Shown here piece by piece: positions 54,830 through 63,050 of a stretch of DNA of 64,000 bases. The DNA comes from Mycobacterium seoulense (GTDB taxonomy: Bacteria; Actinomycetota; Actinomycetes; Mycobacteriales; Mycobacteriaceae), in assembly GCF_010731595.1 (NCBI RefSeq), contig NZ_AP022582.1:1550001-1614000 (forward strand). Direction: 5' to 3'. Below the pieces are notes generated by a model. That model ran no database searches, was not told where the DNA came from, and worked only from the letters and a program-made list of their open reading frames with translations. Within the stretch, counting starts at the first letter, position 1. Each line of letters starts with the position of its first letter. Position numbers and translations under genes: made by a program.

Positions 54830-56182
54830 ATGACCGGCACACCGCTTGCCGCCGCGGCGATCGCCCAGCTGGAGTCCGAGGGTGTCGACACAGTCATCGG
54901 CACCGTCGTGAATCCCGCCGGGCTCACCCTGGCCAAGACGGTCCCGATCCGGCGGACGAACACGTTCGCCGATCCCGGCCTCGGGGCCAGCCCCTCGTGG
55001 CACGCCTTCGCGATCGACCAGAGCGGCATCGCCTTCACCCCCGATGTCGGCGTGATCGGGGACCAGCGACTCCGCATCGACCTCTCGGCCCTGCGCATCG
55101 TCGGCGACGGGCTCGCGTGGGCGCCCGCCGCGTTTTTCTCCCAGGACGGCGCACCCGTCCCCGCCTGCGCCCGCGGCGCGCTGAGCCGGATCGAGGCCGC
55201 GCTCAGCGAAGCCGGGATCGAGGCGATGATCGGGCACGAGGTCGAATTCCTCCTCGTCGCCCCAGACGGTGACCGCCTCCCGTCGACGTTGTGGGCGCAG
55301 TACGGCCTCGCCGGCGTCCTGGAGCACGAAGCGTTCGTCCGGGACGTCGTCCGGTCGACGGCCGCGGCGGGCATCGCGATCGAGCAGTTCCATCCCGAGT
55401 ACGGTCCGAACCAGTTCGAACTCTCCCTGGCGCCACAATCCCCGGTCGCCGCCGCCGACCAACTGGTGCTGGTGCGGCTCATCGTCGGACGCGTGGCCCG
55501 CCGCCACGGGGTTCGCATCAGCCTGTCACCCGCACCGTTTGCCGGTGGCGTCGGATCCGGTGCGCATCAACATTTTTCGCTGACCATGCCGGAGGGACCC
55601 CTGTTCTCCGACGGCCCGGGCGCCAGGGGCATGACGGCGGCGGGGGAGAGCGCGGTGGCGGGGGTGGTTGCCGGACTGCCGGAGGCGCAGGGCATCCTGT
55701 GCGGCTCGATCGTGTCCGGCTTACGGATGCAGCCCGGCAATTGGGCCGGCGCGTATGCGTGCTGGGGGACCGAGAACCGCGAGGCGGCGGTGCGATTCAT
55801 CGCGGGCGGTCCGGCCAACCCGCGGGGGGGAAATGTCGAGGTGAAGATCGTCGACGCCTCCGCAAACCCCTACCTGGCGTCGGCGGCGATCCTGGGGCTT
55901 GCGGTGGACGGAATCAAACGCCGGGCCGCGCTGCCGCCCGAGATCACGACCGACCCGGCGGCCCTGTCCGATTCCGACCGGGTGCGCGACGGCGTCGTCG
56001 GCCTGCAACGGGGGCAGGCCGAAGTGATTGCCGCACTGGACCGTTCGGAGCTGCTGCGGGGCATTCTGGGCGACGCCGCGGTCGACATGGTGGTTGCGGT
56101 CCGCGGTCTGGAACACGAACGCTACGGCGACCTCGACACCGAGGAACTTGCGGACAAGTTCCGCATGGCCTGGAGCCTGTGA
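54830..56182 (+). CDS. glnA3: Glutamine synthetase-like gamma-glutamyl ligase GlnA3
   Basis: The protein is 450 residues, the same as M. tuberculosis Rv1878 with this start; the ATG at 54821 adds three codons, and a -10-like CACAAT lies 7 nt before 54830. Catalytic-domain landmarks: GHEVEFLLVAPDG (about 130-142), EYGPNQFELSLAPQSP, GSGAHQHFSLT (about 246-256), GTENREAAVRFIAGG and VEVKIVDASANPYLASAAIL. It is not essential GlnA1; related actinobacterial GlnA3 proteins gamma-glutamylate polyamines. Its stop overlaps the amidohydrolase start (GTGA), an arrangement matching the fused fungal FluG. Confidence 0.9.
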   Translation: MTGTPLAAAAIAQLESEGVDTVIGTVVNPAGLTLAKTVPIRRTNTFADPGLGASPSWHAFAIDQSGIAFTPDVGVIGDQRLRIDLSALRIVGDGLAWAPAAFFSQDGAPVPACARGALSRIEAALSEAGIEAMIGHEVEFLLVAPDGDRLPSTLWAQYGLAGVLEHEAFVRDVVRSTAAAGIAIEQFHPEYGPNQFELSLAPQSPVAAADQLVLVRLIVGRVARRHGVRISLSPAPFAGGVGSGAHQHFSLTMPEGPLFSDGPGARGMTAAGESAVAGVVAGLPEAQGILCGSIVSGLRMQPGNWAGAYACWGTENREAAVRFIAGGPANPRGGNVEVKIVDASANPYLASAAILGLAVDGIKRRAALPPEITTDPAALSDSDRVRDGVVGLQRGQAEVIAALDRSELLRGILGDAAVDMVVAVRGLEHERYGDLDTEELADKFRMAWSL

Positions 56183-57297
56183 CGGGTCCCGCGATGACGT
56201 CCGACGCCCTGGCCCAACACATCGGCGAAGTGACGCTGATCGATCAACACGTCCACGGTTGCTGGTCGGCGGCGGGGGATCTGCGGCGGTTCGAGAACGC
56301 GCTCAACGAGGCGAACACCGAACCCATCGTCGGCTCGGGTTTCGACTCACAACTCGGCTTTGCGGTGCGCGCCCACTGCGCGCCCGTCCTGGGCCTCCCA
56401 AAACACGTTGATCCCCAATCCTATTGGGAACACCGCAGCCGGCTCAGCGAGACCGAACTGGCCCGCACGTTCCTGCCGGCGGCGGGAGTGAGCGATTGGC
56501 TGATGGACACCGGGATAGGCACCGACACCGCGGGCCTGGCCGGCATCGCCGAACTGTCCGGCGGCCGCGCGCACGAGGTCGTTCGCCTCGAGGAGGTGGC
56601 CGAGGAGGCCGCGCGCACGCCGGGCGACTACGCGGCGGCGTTCGACGACATCCTGCAGCGGCAGGCGGCGAGGGCGGTCGGCACCAAGTCGATCCTGGCC
56701 TACCGGGGCGGGTTTGAGGGGGACCTGAGCGAACCGTCCGCCGGGCAGGTCGCCGAGGCCGCCGGCCGGTGGCGCGACCGCGGCGGTACCCGGTTACAGG
56801 ATCGGGTGTTGCTGCGCTTCGGGTTGCATCGGGCGCTGCGGCTCGGCAAGCCCCTGCAGTTCCACGTGGGACTCGGCGACCGTGACTGCGACCTACACAA
56901 GACCAACCCGCTGCTGTTACTCGACTTCCTGCGGCGGTCGGGGGACACCCCGATCGTGTTGTTGCACTGCTACCCCTACGAGCGTGAGGCCGGCTACCTG
57001 GCGCAGGCCTTCAACAGCGTCTATGTCGACGGCGGGTTGAGCGTGAACCAGCTCGGAGCGCGCGCGCCCGCGTTCGTCGCCCGGCTGCTGGAGCTGGCAC
57101 CCTTCGGCAAGATCCTCTATTCGTCGGACGGGTTCGGCCCCGCGGAACTCCACTTCCTCGGTGCGGCATTGTGGCGCAAGGCAATTCATCGCGTATTGCG
57201 TGATTTCGTGGCCGATGACGACTGGAGCGAGCGCGACGCGATCCGGGTGGTCGACCTGATCGCGCACGACAACGCCGCCGGGCTCTACGGCGTTTGA
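56179..57297 (+). CDS. Amidohydrolase of the FluG N-terminal type (Rv1879-like)
   Basis: The protein is 372 residues from a GTG overlapping the glnA3 stop (GTGA); the ATG at 56194 is the alternative. The metal-dependent hydrolase barrel starts with LIDQHVHGCW (His-x-His near 26-28). Later metal-site segments are LQFHVGLGDRD (His near 220), VLLHCYPYERE (His near 250) and YSSDGFGPAELH (Asp near 315). It is coupled to glnA3 and most likely acts on the gamma-glutamyl product or its precursor. M. tuberculosis Rv1879 (378) is the counterpart. Confidence 0.86.
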   Translation: MTGPAMTSDALAQHIGEVTLIDQHVHGCWSAAGDLRRFENALNEANTEPIVGSGFDSQLGFAVRAHCAPVLGLPKHVDPQSYWEHRSRLSETELARTFLPAAGVSDWLMDTGIGTDTAGLAGIAELSGGRAHEVVRLEEVAEEAARTPGDYAAAFDDILQRQAARAVGTKSILAYRGGFEGDLSEPSAGQVAEAAGRWRDRGGTRLQDRVLLRFGLHRALRLGKPLQFHVGLGDRDCDLHKTNPLLLLDFLRRSGDTPIVLLHCYPYEREAGYLAQAFNSVYVDGGLSVNQLGARAPAFVARLLELAPFGKILYSSDGFGPAELHFLGAALWRKAIHRVLRDFVADDDWSERDAIRVVDLIAHDNAAGLYGV

Positions 57298-57328
57298 CCC
57301 CCGGCGACGCCGGGGTATACGGGCGGTT

Positions 57329-58162
57329 ATGCCGACCGCGAGGGGTGTCTTGGATTGGGCCCGCGACAAAGTCGTGTCGTGGGTGCCCAAGGCCGACCTC
57401 GACCAGCGGGACCCCGACTACATCCGCGACCAGCTCCCCGGAACGTGGCTGCTGGCGTCGTTCTACTTCCGGGCGGACGTGCGGGGCATGCATCGCATTC
57501 CGGCCGAGGGGCCGGTGTTGCTCGTCGGCAACCACAGCGGCGGCAACGTGCCGCCCGACACCTTCGTGTTCACGCTGGCCTTCTGCTCCTATTTCGGCGT
57601 CGAGCGGCCCTTCTACCAATTGGCCCATAACCTCGTCGTGTCAGCACCGCCGCTGGGCTGGCTGCGCAAATTCGGCACGGTCGCGGCCAACCCCGAGAAT
57701 GCCCGCCTCGCATTGGATTCCGGCGCCGCGCTGCTCGTCTACCCCGGCGGCGACTACGAGGTGTTCCGGCCCTCGTGGGAACGCCACAAGGTCGACTTCG
57801 GGGGGCGCATGGGCTACGTCAAGCTGGCCCGGGAGGCGGGGGTGCCGATCGTCCCCGTCGCCAGCGTCGGCGGCCAGGAGAGCGCGCTGTTCCTCAACCG
57901 CGGGCAGTGGCTGGCCAAGTTGCTGATGGCCGACCGGTTGCTCCGGCTGAAAAGCATCCCGATATCGCTGGCCCTGCCCTGGGGGCTCAACATCAGCGAC
58001 CTGGCGGGCCACATTCCGCTGCCGACCAAGATCGTGATCGAGGTCCAGGACCCGATCGAGGTCGACGGTGACGACCAGGCGGTGCACGACAAGGTGATGG
58101 CCAGCCTGCAGGCCGGGGTCGACCGGCTGGCCGCCGAACGGCGATTCCCGGTGCTCGGCTGA
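57329..58162 (+). CDS. PlsC-family acyltransferase (diacylglycerol/phospholipid acyltransferase-like)
   Basis: The protein is 277 residues. The acyltransferase active-site block is VLLVGNHSGGNVPPDTFVF (about 67-85), where mycobacterial members keep NHSGG...PD rather than the strict HxxxxD. PGGDYEVFRPSWERHKVDFGGRMGYVKLA follows (about 139-167) and gives a DGAT-like look, then GVPIVPVASVGGQE. It probably esterifies a glycerolipid or similar acceptor with acyl-CoA at the membrane face. A -10-like TATACG (57316-57321) lies 7 nt before the ATG. Its stop overlaps the ATG of the SRPBCC gene by one base. Confidence 0.84.
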   Translation: MPTARGVLDWARDKVVSWVPKADLDQRDPDYIRDQLPGTWLLASFYFRADVRGMHRIPAEGPVLLVGNHSGGNVPPDTFVFTLAFCSYFGVERPFYQLAHNLVVSAPPLGWLRKFGTVAANPENARLALDSGAALLVYPGGDYEVFRPSWERHKVDFGGRMGYVKLAREAGVPIVPVASVGGQESALFLNRGQWLAKLLMADRLLRLKSIPISLALPWGLNISDLAGHIPLPTKIVIEVQDPIEVDGDDQAVHDKVMASLQAGVDRLAAERRFPVLG

Positions 58163-58596
58163 TGCGCGTCGAACGCCGTTGCGTCATCAACGCTCCCCGC
58201 TCGGCGGTGTGGAAGATCGTCAGCGACCCCGACTGCTACCCGTCGTTCATGACGAGCCTGGAGCGGTGGGAGTCGTCGAACGACAAGCCCCCCGGTGTCG
58301 GTGCGCGCTACACCGTGCATTGGAAGATCGGCTCCGTACCCGTGGGCGGCCTCATCGAGGTGGTCGAGTTCGACGACGACCGCGACCTGGCCTTCGTGGG
58401 CCTGACCGGCATCACCCTGCGGGGGCGAATCCGGCTGCGCGACGCCCACGACGGGCGGACGAAGGTGACGTTTCGCCTGTCGTACCAGGCGCCGGGCGGC
58501 CTGCTCGGTTACATCGCCGACCGGATCGCCGTGCGCCAGGTGGGCCGCACGCTCGCCGAGACGTTGAAGCGGCTCAAGACACTCGCCGAGTCGTAA
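58162..58596 (+). CDS. SRPBCC/polyketide-cyclase-like lipid-binding protein
   Basis: The protein is 144 residues. The START-like helix-grip fold is recognised from MRVERRCVINAPRSAVWKIVSDPDCYPSFMTSLERWE at the N terminus (first strand and long helix) and from the C-terminal helix VGRTLAETLKRLKTLAE. Such proteins bind or carry hydrophobic ligands. It begins one base inside the acyltransferase stop (TGATG), so the two are translationally coupled and probably work on one lipid (inference). Confidence 0.83.
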   Translation: MRVERRCVINAPRSAVWKIVSDPDCYPSFMTSLERWESSNDKPPGVGARYTVHWKIGSVPVGGLIEVVEFDDDRDLAFVGLTGITLRGRIRLRDAHDGRTKVTFRLSYQAPGGLLGYIADRIAVRQVGRTLAETLKRLKTLAES

Positions 58597-58690
58597 CCGA
58601 ATGAGGCCGCAGGTGATCGGCTCAACCTAGTTGTCGCCCAATGTGGTTCGGGCAGCAACTGGTTCCCGAACCGTCAGCGCGTAGGAACGC

Positions 58691-59680
58691 TCATGCGGCA
58701 CGAGCAGCTGCGCTCGCCACGAACAGGTGTCGATGGCACGGCGGACCGAACGTTTCGCGCGGCCGGGTTAGCGTCTCGGGCCCCGTAGCCTGATCAGGGG
58801 TCTCCGCGTTTTGTTCGCCACTGAGCGCCGCCGTATCGGCCTCGCCGCGGGCTAGCGCCACTATCGCGACAATCACCACTATCACGGCCGACGCCAGGAC
58901 GATCGTGCCCACGCCATCGGCGTTGAGGGTCTCGCCGAGCACCACGATGCCCAGAACCGATGCCACCGCTGGTTTGGCCACGGTCACCGACGGCATTGAG
59001 GCGGTCAGCGCACCAGCGCGAAACGATGACTGCTGAAAGATCATCCCCGCCAACGCCGCCAGTATCCAGACATAGAACTCTGGCGCGCACAGCAGCGCAG
59101 CGAAACCATGTCCGGCCGCCGCGACAACGGCTTTGGTGAGCACCGCGAACAGGGCCAGTGACGAACCGGCCACCACCGCCAGCAGTACAGCCGCACGCGG
59201 ACCGGGCCAAATGCGCGCACCCAGGACACAGCAGACCAGTAGCGGCCCCAACACCAGGGCCACCACAGTCCAGGTTGTCAGCGACCCCTGCGACTGCCCG
59301 GCCTTCGGGTCGCCAACCGTGACGACCACCGCCAGAGCGACGGCGAGGACCGTCGCCCACATCCACTGCCAGCGGGTCACCCGCTGATGGGTCAGCCGCG
59401 CATTGACCGGCAGGGCGAAGAGCAGCGCCGTCACCTGCAGCGCCGTCACCAACATCACCGACCCGAGCTCCAGCGCGGCGGCTTGCAGGCTGTAGTTGGC
59501 AACGGCTCCGCCGCCGCCAAGCCACCACCGGGAGTCGCGCAACGACATGCGGAACAACTCCCAGTGGCCGACTGGTTCGTCGGTGACCTCATGCGCGGAC
59601 CGTTGACGGCTCACCGCGCCGATCGCGGATGCCAGCGCGGCGCACAGGGCGAGCACAACCGCGATGTCCGACTTCAACAT
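58691..59680 (-). CDS. DMT/EamA-type permease
   Basis: The protein is 329 residues with about ten predicted membrane helices in the pattern of the drug/metabolite transporter superfamily (VVLALCAALASAIGAVS at the start, ALELGSVMLVTALQVTALLFALP, VASVLGIVVLGETLNADGV near 240-258, the latter typical of EamA). A hydrophilic tail of about 45 residues follows. Substrate unknown. It follows a 63-residue membrane protein gene on the same strand at 33 bases; both are probably one operon. It converges on the SRPBCC gene. Confidence 0.85.
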   Translation of the reverse strand: MLKSDIAVVLALCAALASAIGAVSRQRSAHEVTDEPVGHWELFRMSLRDSRWWLGGGGAVANYSLQAAALELGSVMLVTALQVTALLFALPVNARLTHQRVTRWQWMWATVLAVALAVVVTVGDPKAGQSQGSLTTWTVVALVLGPLLVCCVLGARIWPGPRAAVLLAVVAGSSLALFAVLTKAVVAAAGHGFAALLCAPEFYVWILAALAGMIFQQSSFRAGALTASMPSVTVAKPAVASVLGIVVLGETLNADGVGTIVLASAVIVVIVAIVALARGEADTAALSGEQNAETPDQATGPETLTRPRETFGPPCHRHLFVASAAARAA

Positions 59681-59713
59681 GGGACCTCCTCAAGATGCCG
59701 AGATCACTTCGGG

Positions 59714-59905
59714 CTAGACCCCGAAGTAGACGCCGTACCTGCTCGCCGCGAGCGCTTTCAACAGCCACAGGACCAGCCCGGTCCCAGCCAAGGTGCCCAG
59801 AGTCACTGTCACGATGAAGGCGACCCGGAAGATCGTGGAGAGCGCCGACCGGAGAGGGTTCTGCTGGTCGACGGTTGTCGACGGGCGGATGTTACTGGCG
59901 GTCAT
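59714..59905 (-). CDS. Small single-pass membrane protein (63 residues)
   Basis: The polar N terminus (about 1-25, TASNIRPSTTVDQQNPLR) is followed by one membrane helix at about 26-50 (IFRVAFIVTVTLGTLAGTGLVLWLL) and a short tail ending YGVYFGV. An excellent ribosome site (GAGGAGAA, six bases before the ATG) supports it as a real gene despite its size. It is the first gene before the DMT permease and may be an accessory subunit or regulator of it (inference). I recognise no family. Confidence 0.7.
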   Translation of the reverse strand: MTASNIRPSTTVDQQNPLRSALSTIFRVAFIVTVTLGTLAGTGLVLWLLKALAASRYGVYFGV

Positions 59906-60358
59906 GGCATTCTCCTCGTTGACTTCCTTCGGTCATGTGCTTTGTCGTGGCCTGGTTCACGACGAATTCATGAAGGAAATGGTCATGGACGAGGCACTGC
60001 TTCCGGAATGGCCGGGAAGCCAGATTGGTCTGCCTCTAGGGATAGGGTTTCCTATCCATTCAGCAAGCATCGCGTGATCTGGTGCGACCAGCGTCGGTTG
60101 AGGCGCCCGCCCTGAAGTCGTCAGACGACCGCACCCGAAGTCTCTGCTTTGGCGCCGCAGTTACCCGTCTCGAGTACCGTCATCGCGCAGCCCACGGCGT
60201 CCAATCGACGCCGCTCTTACGAAGCGAAGGGCCGGTCGAGGCGGGCGCGCAGCTTCGCCGTGCCGGCCAGGAGCATCACTTCGGCGCTCTGATGAGCAAC
60301 CAGTCGCCCGATGCGCGGGCAGAGCCGACGCAGGATGGCCAACGCCGCGGGAGGGGCG
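59906..60358. other. Non-coding region with several palindromes upstream of the DMT operon
   Basis: 453 bases lie between the 63-residue gene start and the stop of the SnoaL-like gene. Frames here are short or run over neighbours with no family resemblance. Dyads seen: GTCGTG/CACGAC (59944-59963), CTTCCTTC/GAAGGAA (about 59923-59978) and the tight stem GGATAGG-GTTT-CCTATCC (60040-60057). Composition is less GC-rich near 59900-60070. It probably holds the DMT-operon promoter and operators. Confidence 0.45.
60040..60057. promoter_or_regulatory. Perfect 7-bp palindrome, candidate operator
   Basis: GGATAGG and CCTATCC flank GTTT. It lies about 135 bases upstream of the 63-residue gene start. It could be an operator or a small hairpin; no regulator gene is nearby. 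Confidence 0.4.
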
Positions 60359-60817
60359 TCAGACCATCCCCGTGGCATCGAAAACCCAGCTGGTGTCCGC
60401 ATTCGCGAGGTTCTCGAAGTGGTTCGGGGGAGCGAAGGCGACGAGACTGTTCATGTCCCAATAGTCTTTCCAGACGGTGATCTTGCCGTCCGCGACCTTG
60501 TGGACCGTGACGAATCTCAGCACACCCTGCTCGCCCGACGTGAACGTCCACGTCTCGGAATGCTCGTACATGACGTCGGAACCGTTGGACACCAGCACGC
60601 CGTCGTGGTTTTCGTAGCCCGCCAGCGGCTCGAGGCCCATCTTGAGCCGCTTGACGATGTCTTCCGGTCCGCGCGCCGACAGCGCCGGAACCGGCATGTC
60701 GACGTAGAGGCAGTCATCGGACAGGAACGTCTTGACCGCCTCCCAGTCCCGCCGCGAGAGCGCCTGCCACAGCCCGAGGACGACATCCTCGACCGAAATC
60801 ATAGAAACGTCTGTCAT
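60359..60817 (-). CDS. SnoaL-like/limonene-epoxide-hydrolase-family protein
   Basis: The protein is 152 residues with an alpha+beta barrel of the NTF2-like superfamily. Typical: LGLWQALSRRDWEAVKTFLSDDCLYVDMPV (about 14-43), RGPEDIVKRLKMGLEPL, ENHDGVLVSNGSDVMYEHSETW (about 68-89) and DGKITVWKDYWDM (about 109-121). In limonene-epoxide hydrolases an Asp-Arg-Asp triad works; here an Asp in WKDYWD and Arg in VLRFVTVH are present but the full triad is not certain. Substrate unknown. The ATG at 60817 is the family start. Confidence 0.78.
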   Translation of the reverse strand: MTDVSMISVEDVVLGLWQALSRRDWEAVKTFLSDDCLYVDMPVPALSARGPEDIVKRLKMGLEPLAGYENHDGVLVSNGSDVMYEHSETWTFTSGEQGVLRFVTVHKVADGKITVWKDYWDMNSLVAFAPPNHFENLANADTSWVFDATGMV

Positions 60818-60881
60818 AGCGCAAATAAACTCGGTAACCGGACGGGTGTCAACACCGTCCGGACCATGGAGGATGCATTCC

Positions 60882-61232
60882 ATGAGCGGACGGGCAAAGA
60901 TCCTCATCGCCTTCGCCGTCGGCGCGATCCTCGCCGGGATCTGCGGAGCGATCGCTTATGGATTTTGGGGCGCCAGCCACGAGTGTCACGAATGGGTGGA
61001 CGGCCACGGCTACCGACTGGTGCATGACGAGTGGTGGGCGAAGAACCGCGGTTGTGTGGCCAGGACGGCGGCCGGTGACGAGGTGATCCACAGCGAAGGC
61101 CTGGCCGGTAAGGCGATCGGGTGGGCGTGGCAGTTGGCGATCTTCGCGGCGGGCGCCCTGCCGACGGCGATCATTTTGGCGCTGTTTGCTTTTCGGTGGC
61201 GCGGTGGTGGTGCCGGCCCAGTGGAGCCCTAG
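60882..61232 (+). CDS. Small two-helix membrane protein
   Basis: The protein is 116 residues with GGAGG nine bases before the ATG. Membrane helices at about 6-28 (ILIAFAVGAILAGICGAIAYGFW) and 83-104 (WQLAIFAAGALPTAIILALFAF). The loop between has two Cys (SHECHEW, NRGCVART), and may lie outside the membrane with a disulfide. No family recognised. Its stop overlaps that of the convergent cyp140 in CTAG (61229-61232). Confidence 0.7.
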   Translation: MSGRAKILIAFAVGAILAGICGAIAYGFWGASHECHEWVDGHGYRLVHDEWWAKNRGCVARTAAGDEVIHSEGLAGKAIGWAWQLAIFAAGALPTAIILALFAFRWRGGGAGPVEP

Positions 61233-62560
61233 CCGGTGATGCGGGCCATCGACCGCGCCGGCCCCAGTGCCACCGGCAGCGACGACCAGCCCCGCAGCAC
61301 GCGTGTGTCGCGCCTGCTGCCCGCGCCAGCCGCGCGCACCTGGGGAAAACGTTCGAAGAAGGTCCGCAGCCCGACTTCGCCCTCGGCGCGCGCCAGCGCC
61401 GCACCCAAACAGAAGTGCCGTCCTCCGGAGAACGCGAGATGCCTTCCCGCATTGGCTCTTTCGATGTCGAAGCGGTGCGGTTCGTCGAAGACGGATGGGT
61501 CGCGGTTGGCGGCGGCCAGATAGACGAGCACCAGGTCGCCCCGCTGCAGCTGCTGGCCGGCCAGTTCGACCTCGCCCCGCGCCATCCGGGCCGTCAGCTG
61601 CACCGGCGACTCCAGCCGCAGTATCTCCTCAACGGCATTGGGCCACAGGTCGGGCCGTCGGCGCAATGTGTCGAGGTGGTCGGGAGTGTCCAGCAGCATG
61701 CGAATCCCGTTGCCCAGCAGGTTGACCGTGGTCTCGAAGCCGGCCGCCAACACCAGCCCGGCGATCGCCTGGAGCTCGCTGGCGTCCAAATAGGTTTCTG
61801 CCGAGCCGCTTTCGGCTATCTGGATCAGCTGGCTCATCAAGTTGTCGGTCGGGGCGCGCCGTAACTGGCTCAGGTGCTCGGCGAGCCACGAGCTGAAGCC
61901 GGCGAGTCCGCGCTGCACGCGGCGGTACTGCTGCCACGTCAGCCCGATGTCCAGGCTCGGTGCGGCGAGTTCACCGAATTCCAGGACGCGCCGCCGTTCC
62001 CGCTCTGGGACGCCGAGGATGTCGCTGATGATTGCGACCGGAAGCTGCGAGCAATACCGGCCGACGATGTCGACGACCTGGGAGGAGCCGGACTCGGCGG
62101 CCAGCGAATCCAACAGCTCGGCCGCGGTGTCCTCGACCCGATCCCGCAATGCGGCGACCGCCCGGGGGGTGAAGACCGCCGAGACCGTCTTGCGGTAGCG
62201 GGTGTGGTCTGGCGGCTCGACGGCGAGCAGCGACGGCGCGCGGAGCGGGTGCAGCAGGTCGTCGCGGGTGCGGCCCTCCAGCCAGCGCAACGGCCGCGGC
62301 AGATTCGCGCCGAACACCAGCACGCGGAAGTCGTCGGAGCGCAGCAACTCATGGGCGAGCGCATGGTCGGCCGTGAGGTAACTGACGCGGCCCTTGACCA
62401 ACGGCCCCGCGGCCCGGAACTCGTCGTAGAAGGGCGCCGGGTTTTCGGCCACCCCGGGATCGGCGATCAGCCTGGCGTGCAAGTCACCCCGGCGGACCCC
62501 GAGCGTCGCGACGCCCCGGATGAACCCGTGCATCGCCAACCAGTGCAGTCGTTCCTTCAC
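61229..62560 (-). CDS. cyp140: Cytochrome P450 CYP140
   Basis: The protein is 443 residues from a GTG (VKERLHWLAMHGF, aligning with the start of M. tuberculosis Rv1880c, 438), preceded by GGAGGGG at a good distance; an ATG four codons upstream is the alternative. P450 marks: I-helix AGFETTVNLLGNG (about 248-260), ExxR in VEEILRLESP (about 285), and the heme loop FSGGRHFCLGAALAR (about 372-386, Cys ligand). A monooxygenase of unknown substrate. It is followed at the M. tuberculosis locus by lppE, as here. Confidence 0.94.
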   Translation of the reverse strand: MKERLHWLAMHGFIRGVATLGVRRGDLHARLIADPGVAENPAPFYDEFRAAGPLVKGRVSYLTADHALAHELLRSDDFRVLVFGANLPRPLRWLEGRTRDDLLHPLRAPSLLAVEPPDHTRYRKTVSAVFTPRAVAALRDRVEDTAAELLDSLAAESGSSQVVDIVGRYCSQLPVAIISDILGVPERERRRVLEFGELAAPSLDIGLTWQQYRRVQRGLAGFSSWLAEHLSQLRRAPTDNLMSQLIQIAESGSAETYLDASELQAIAGLVLAAGFETTVNLLGNGIRMLLDTPDHLDTLRRRPDLWPNAVEEILRLESPVQLTARMARGEVELAGQQLQRGDLVLVYLAAANRDPSVFDEPHRFDIERANAGRHLAFSGGRHFCLGAALARAEGEVGLRTFFERFPQVRAAGAGSRRDTRVLRGWSSLPVALGPARSMARITG

Positions 62561-62615
62561 CGGCCCCTCCATCGATCGATGCCACCGAGCCTAGGCCCGA
62601 ACGCCCCGGCCCGGG

Positions 62616-63038
62616 TCAGCACTCGGCGATGATCTTGAATTCTGTCGTCACCGTTTTGTTGGGGTTGCTGCTGTTGATGCCGTAGGCGCTGCCGGTGATC
62701 GTGTACGCGTCGTTGGTGACGTCGGCGTGCGCGTCGCCCACGCCGCCTTCCCAGAAGCTGCCGGTGAACCCGTCGACGTTGCGGATCTTCACCCACTGGG
62801 GCATCACCCGGTAACCACTGGTCAGCACGACCGCCTCGACGCCGCCGTCGCGGTCCTTGATGTCGATGGTGCGGTACTGCTGGGTCTGGCTGCACGCCGG
62901 GGGGCGCGTGGTGTGGGTGGCGCCGTCGATGGTCAGGCGGGCCGCTTTTCGGGGTACCGTCTGCGCACCGCCGCACCCGGCGACGCTGACGACTACCGCC
63001 ACCAGGGCCAAAACGACTGTGAGCAACCGATTTTGCAC
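62616..63038 (-). CDS. lppE: Lipoprotein LppE
   Basis: The protein is 140 residues, the same as M. tuberculosis Rv1881c. The signal peptide ends in the lipobox VAGC (Cys near residue 22), so it is lipid-anchored at the cell envelope. The mature domain resembles the LpqH/19-kDa group (LTIDGATHTTRPPACSQTQQYRTIDI, DAYTITGSAYGINSSNPN) with Cys pairs CSQTQ and terminal EC. Function unknown. It lies between cyp140 and the SDR on the same strand. Confidence 0.9.
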   Translation of the reverse strand: MQNRLLTVVLALVAVVVSVAGCGGAQTVPRKAARLTIDGATHTTRPPACSQTQQYRTIDIKDRDGGVEAVVLTSGYRVMPQWVKIRNVDGFTGSFWEGGVGDAHADVTNDAYTITGSAYGINSSNPNKTVTTEFKIIAEC

Positions 63039-63050
63039 CAGCCGACCTCC

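Noticed and set aside
60082..60480. 132-codon plus-strand frame near the DMT leader
   Set aside because: Arg/Ser-rich without any recognisable motif, and it runs antisense into the SnoaL-like gene.
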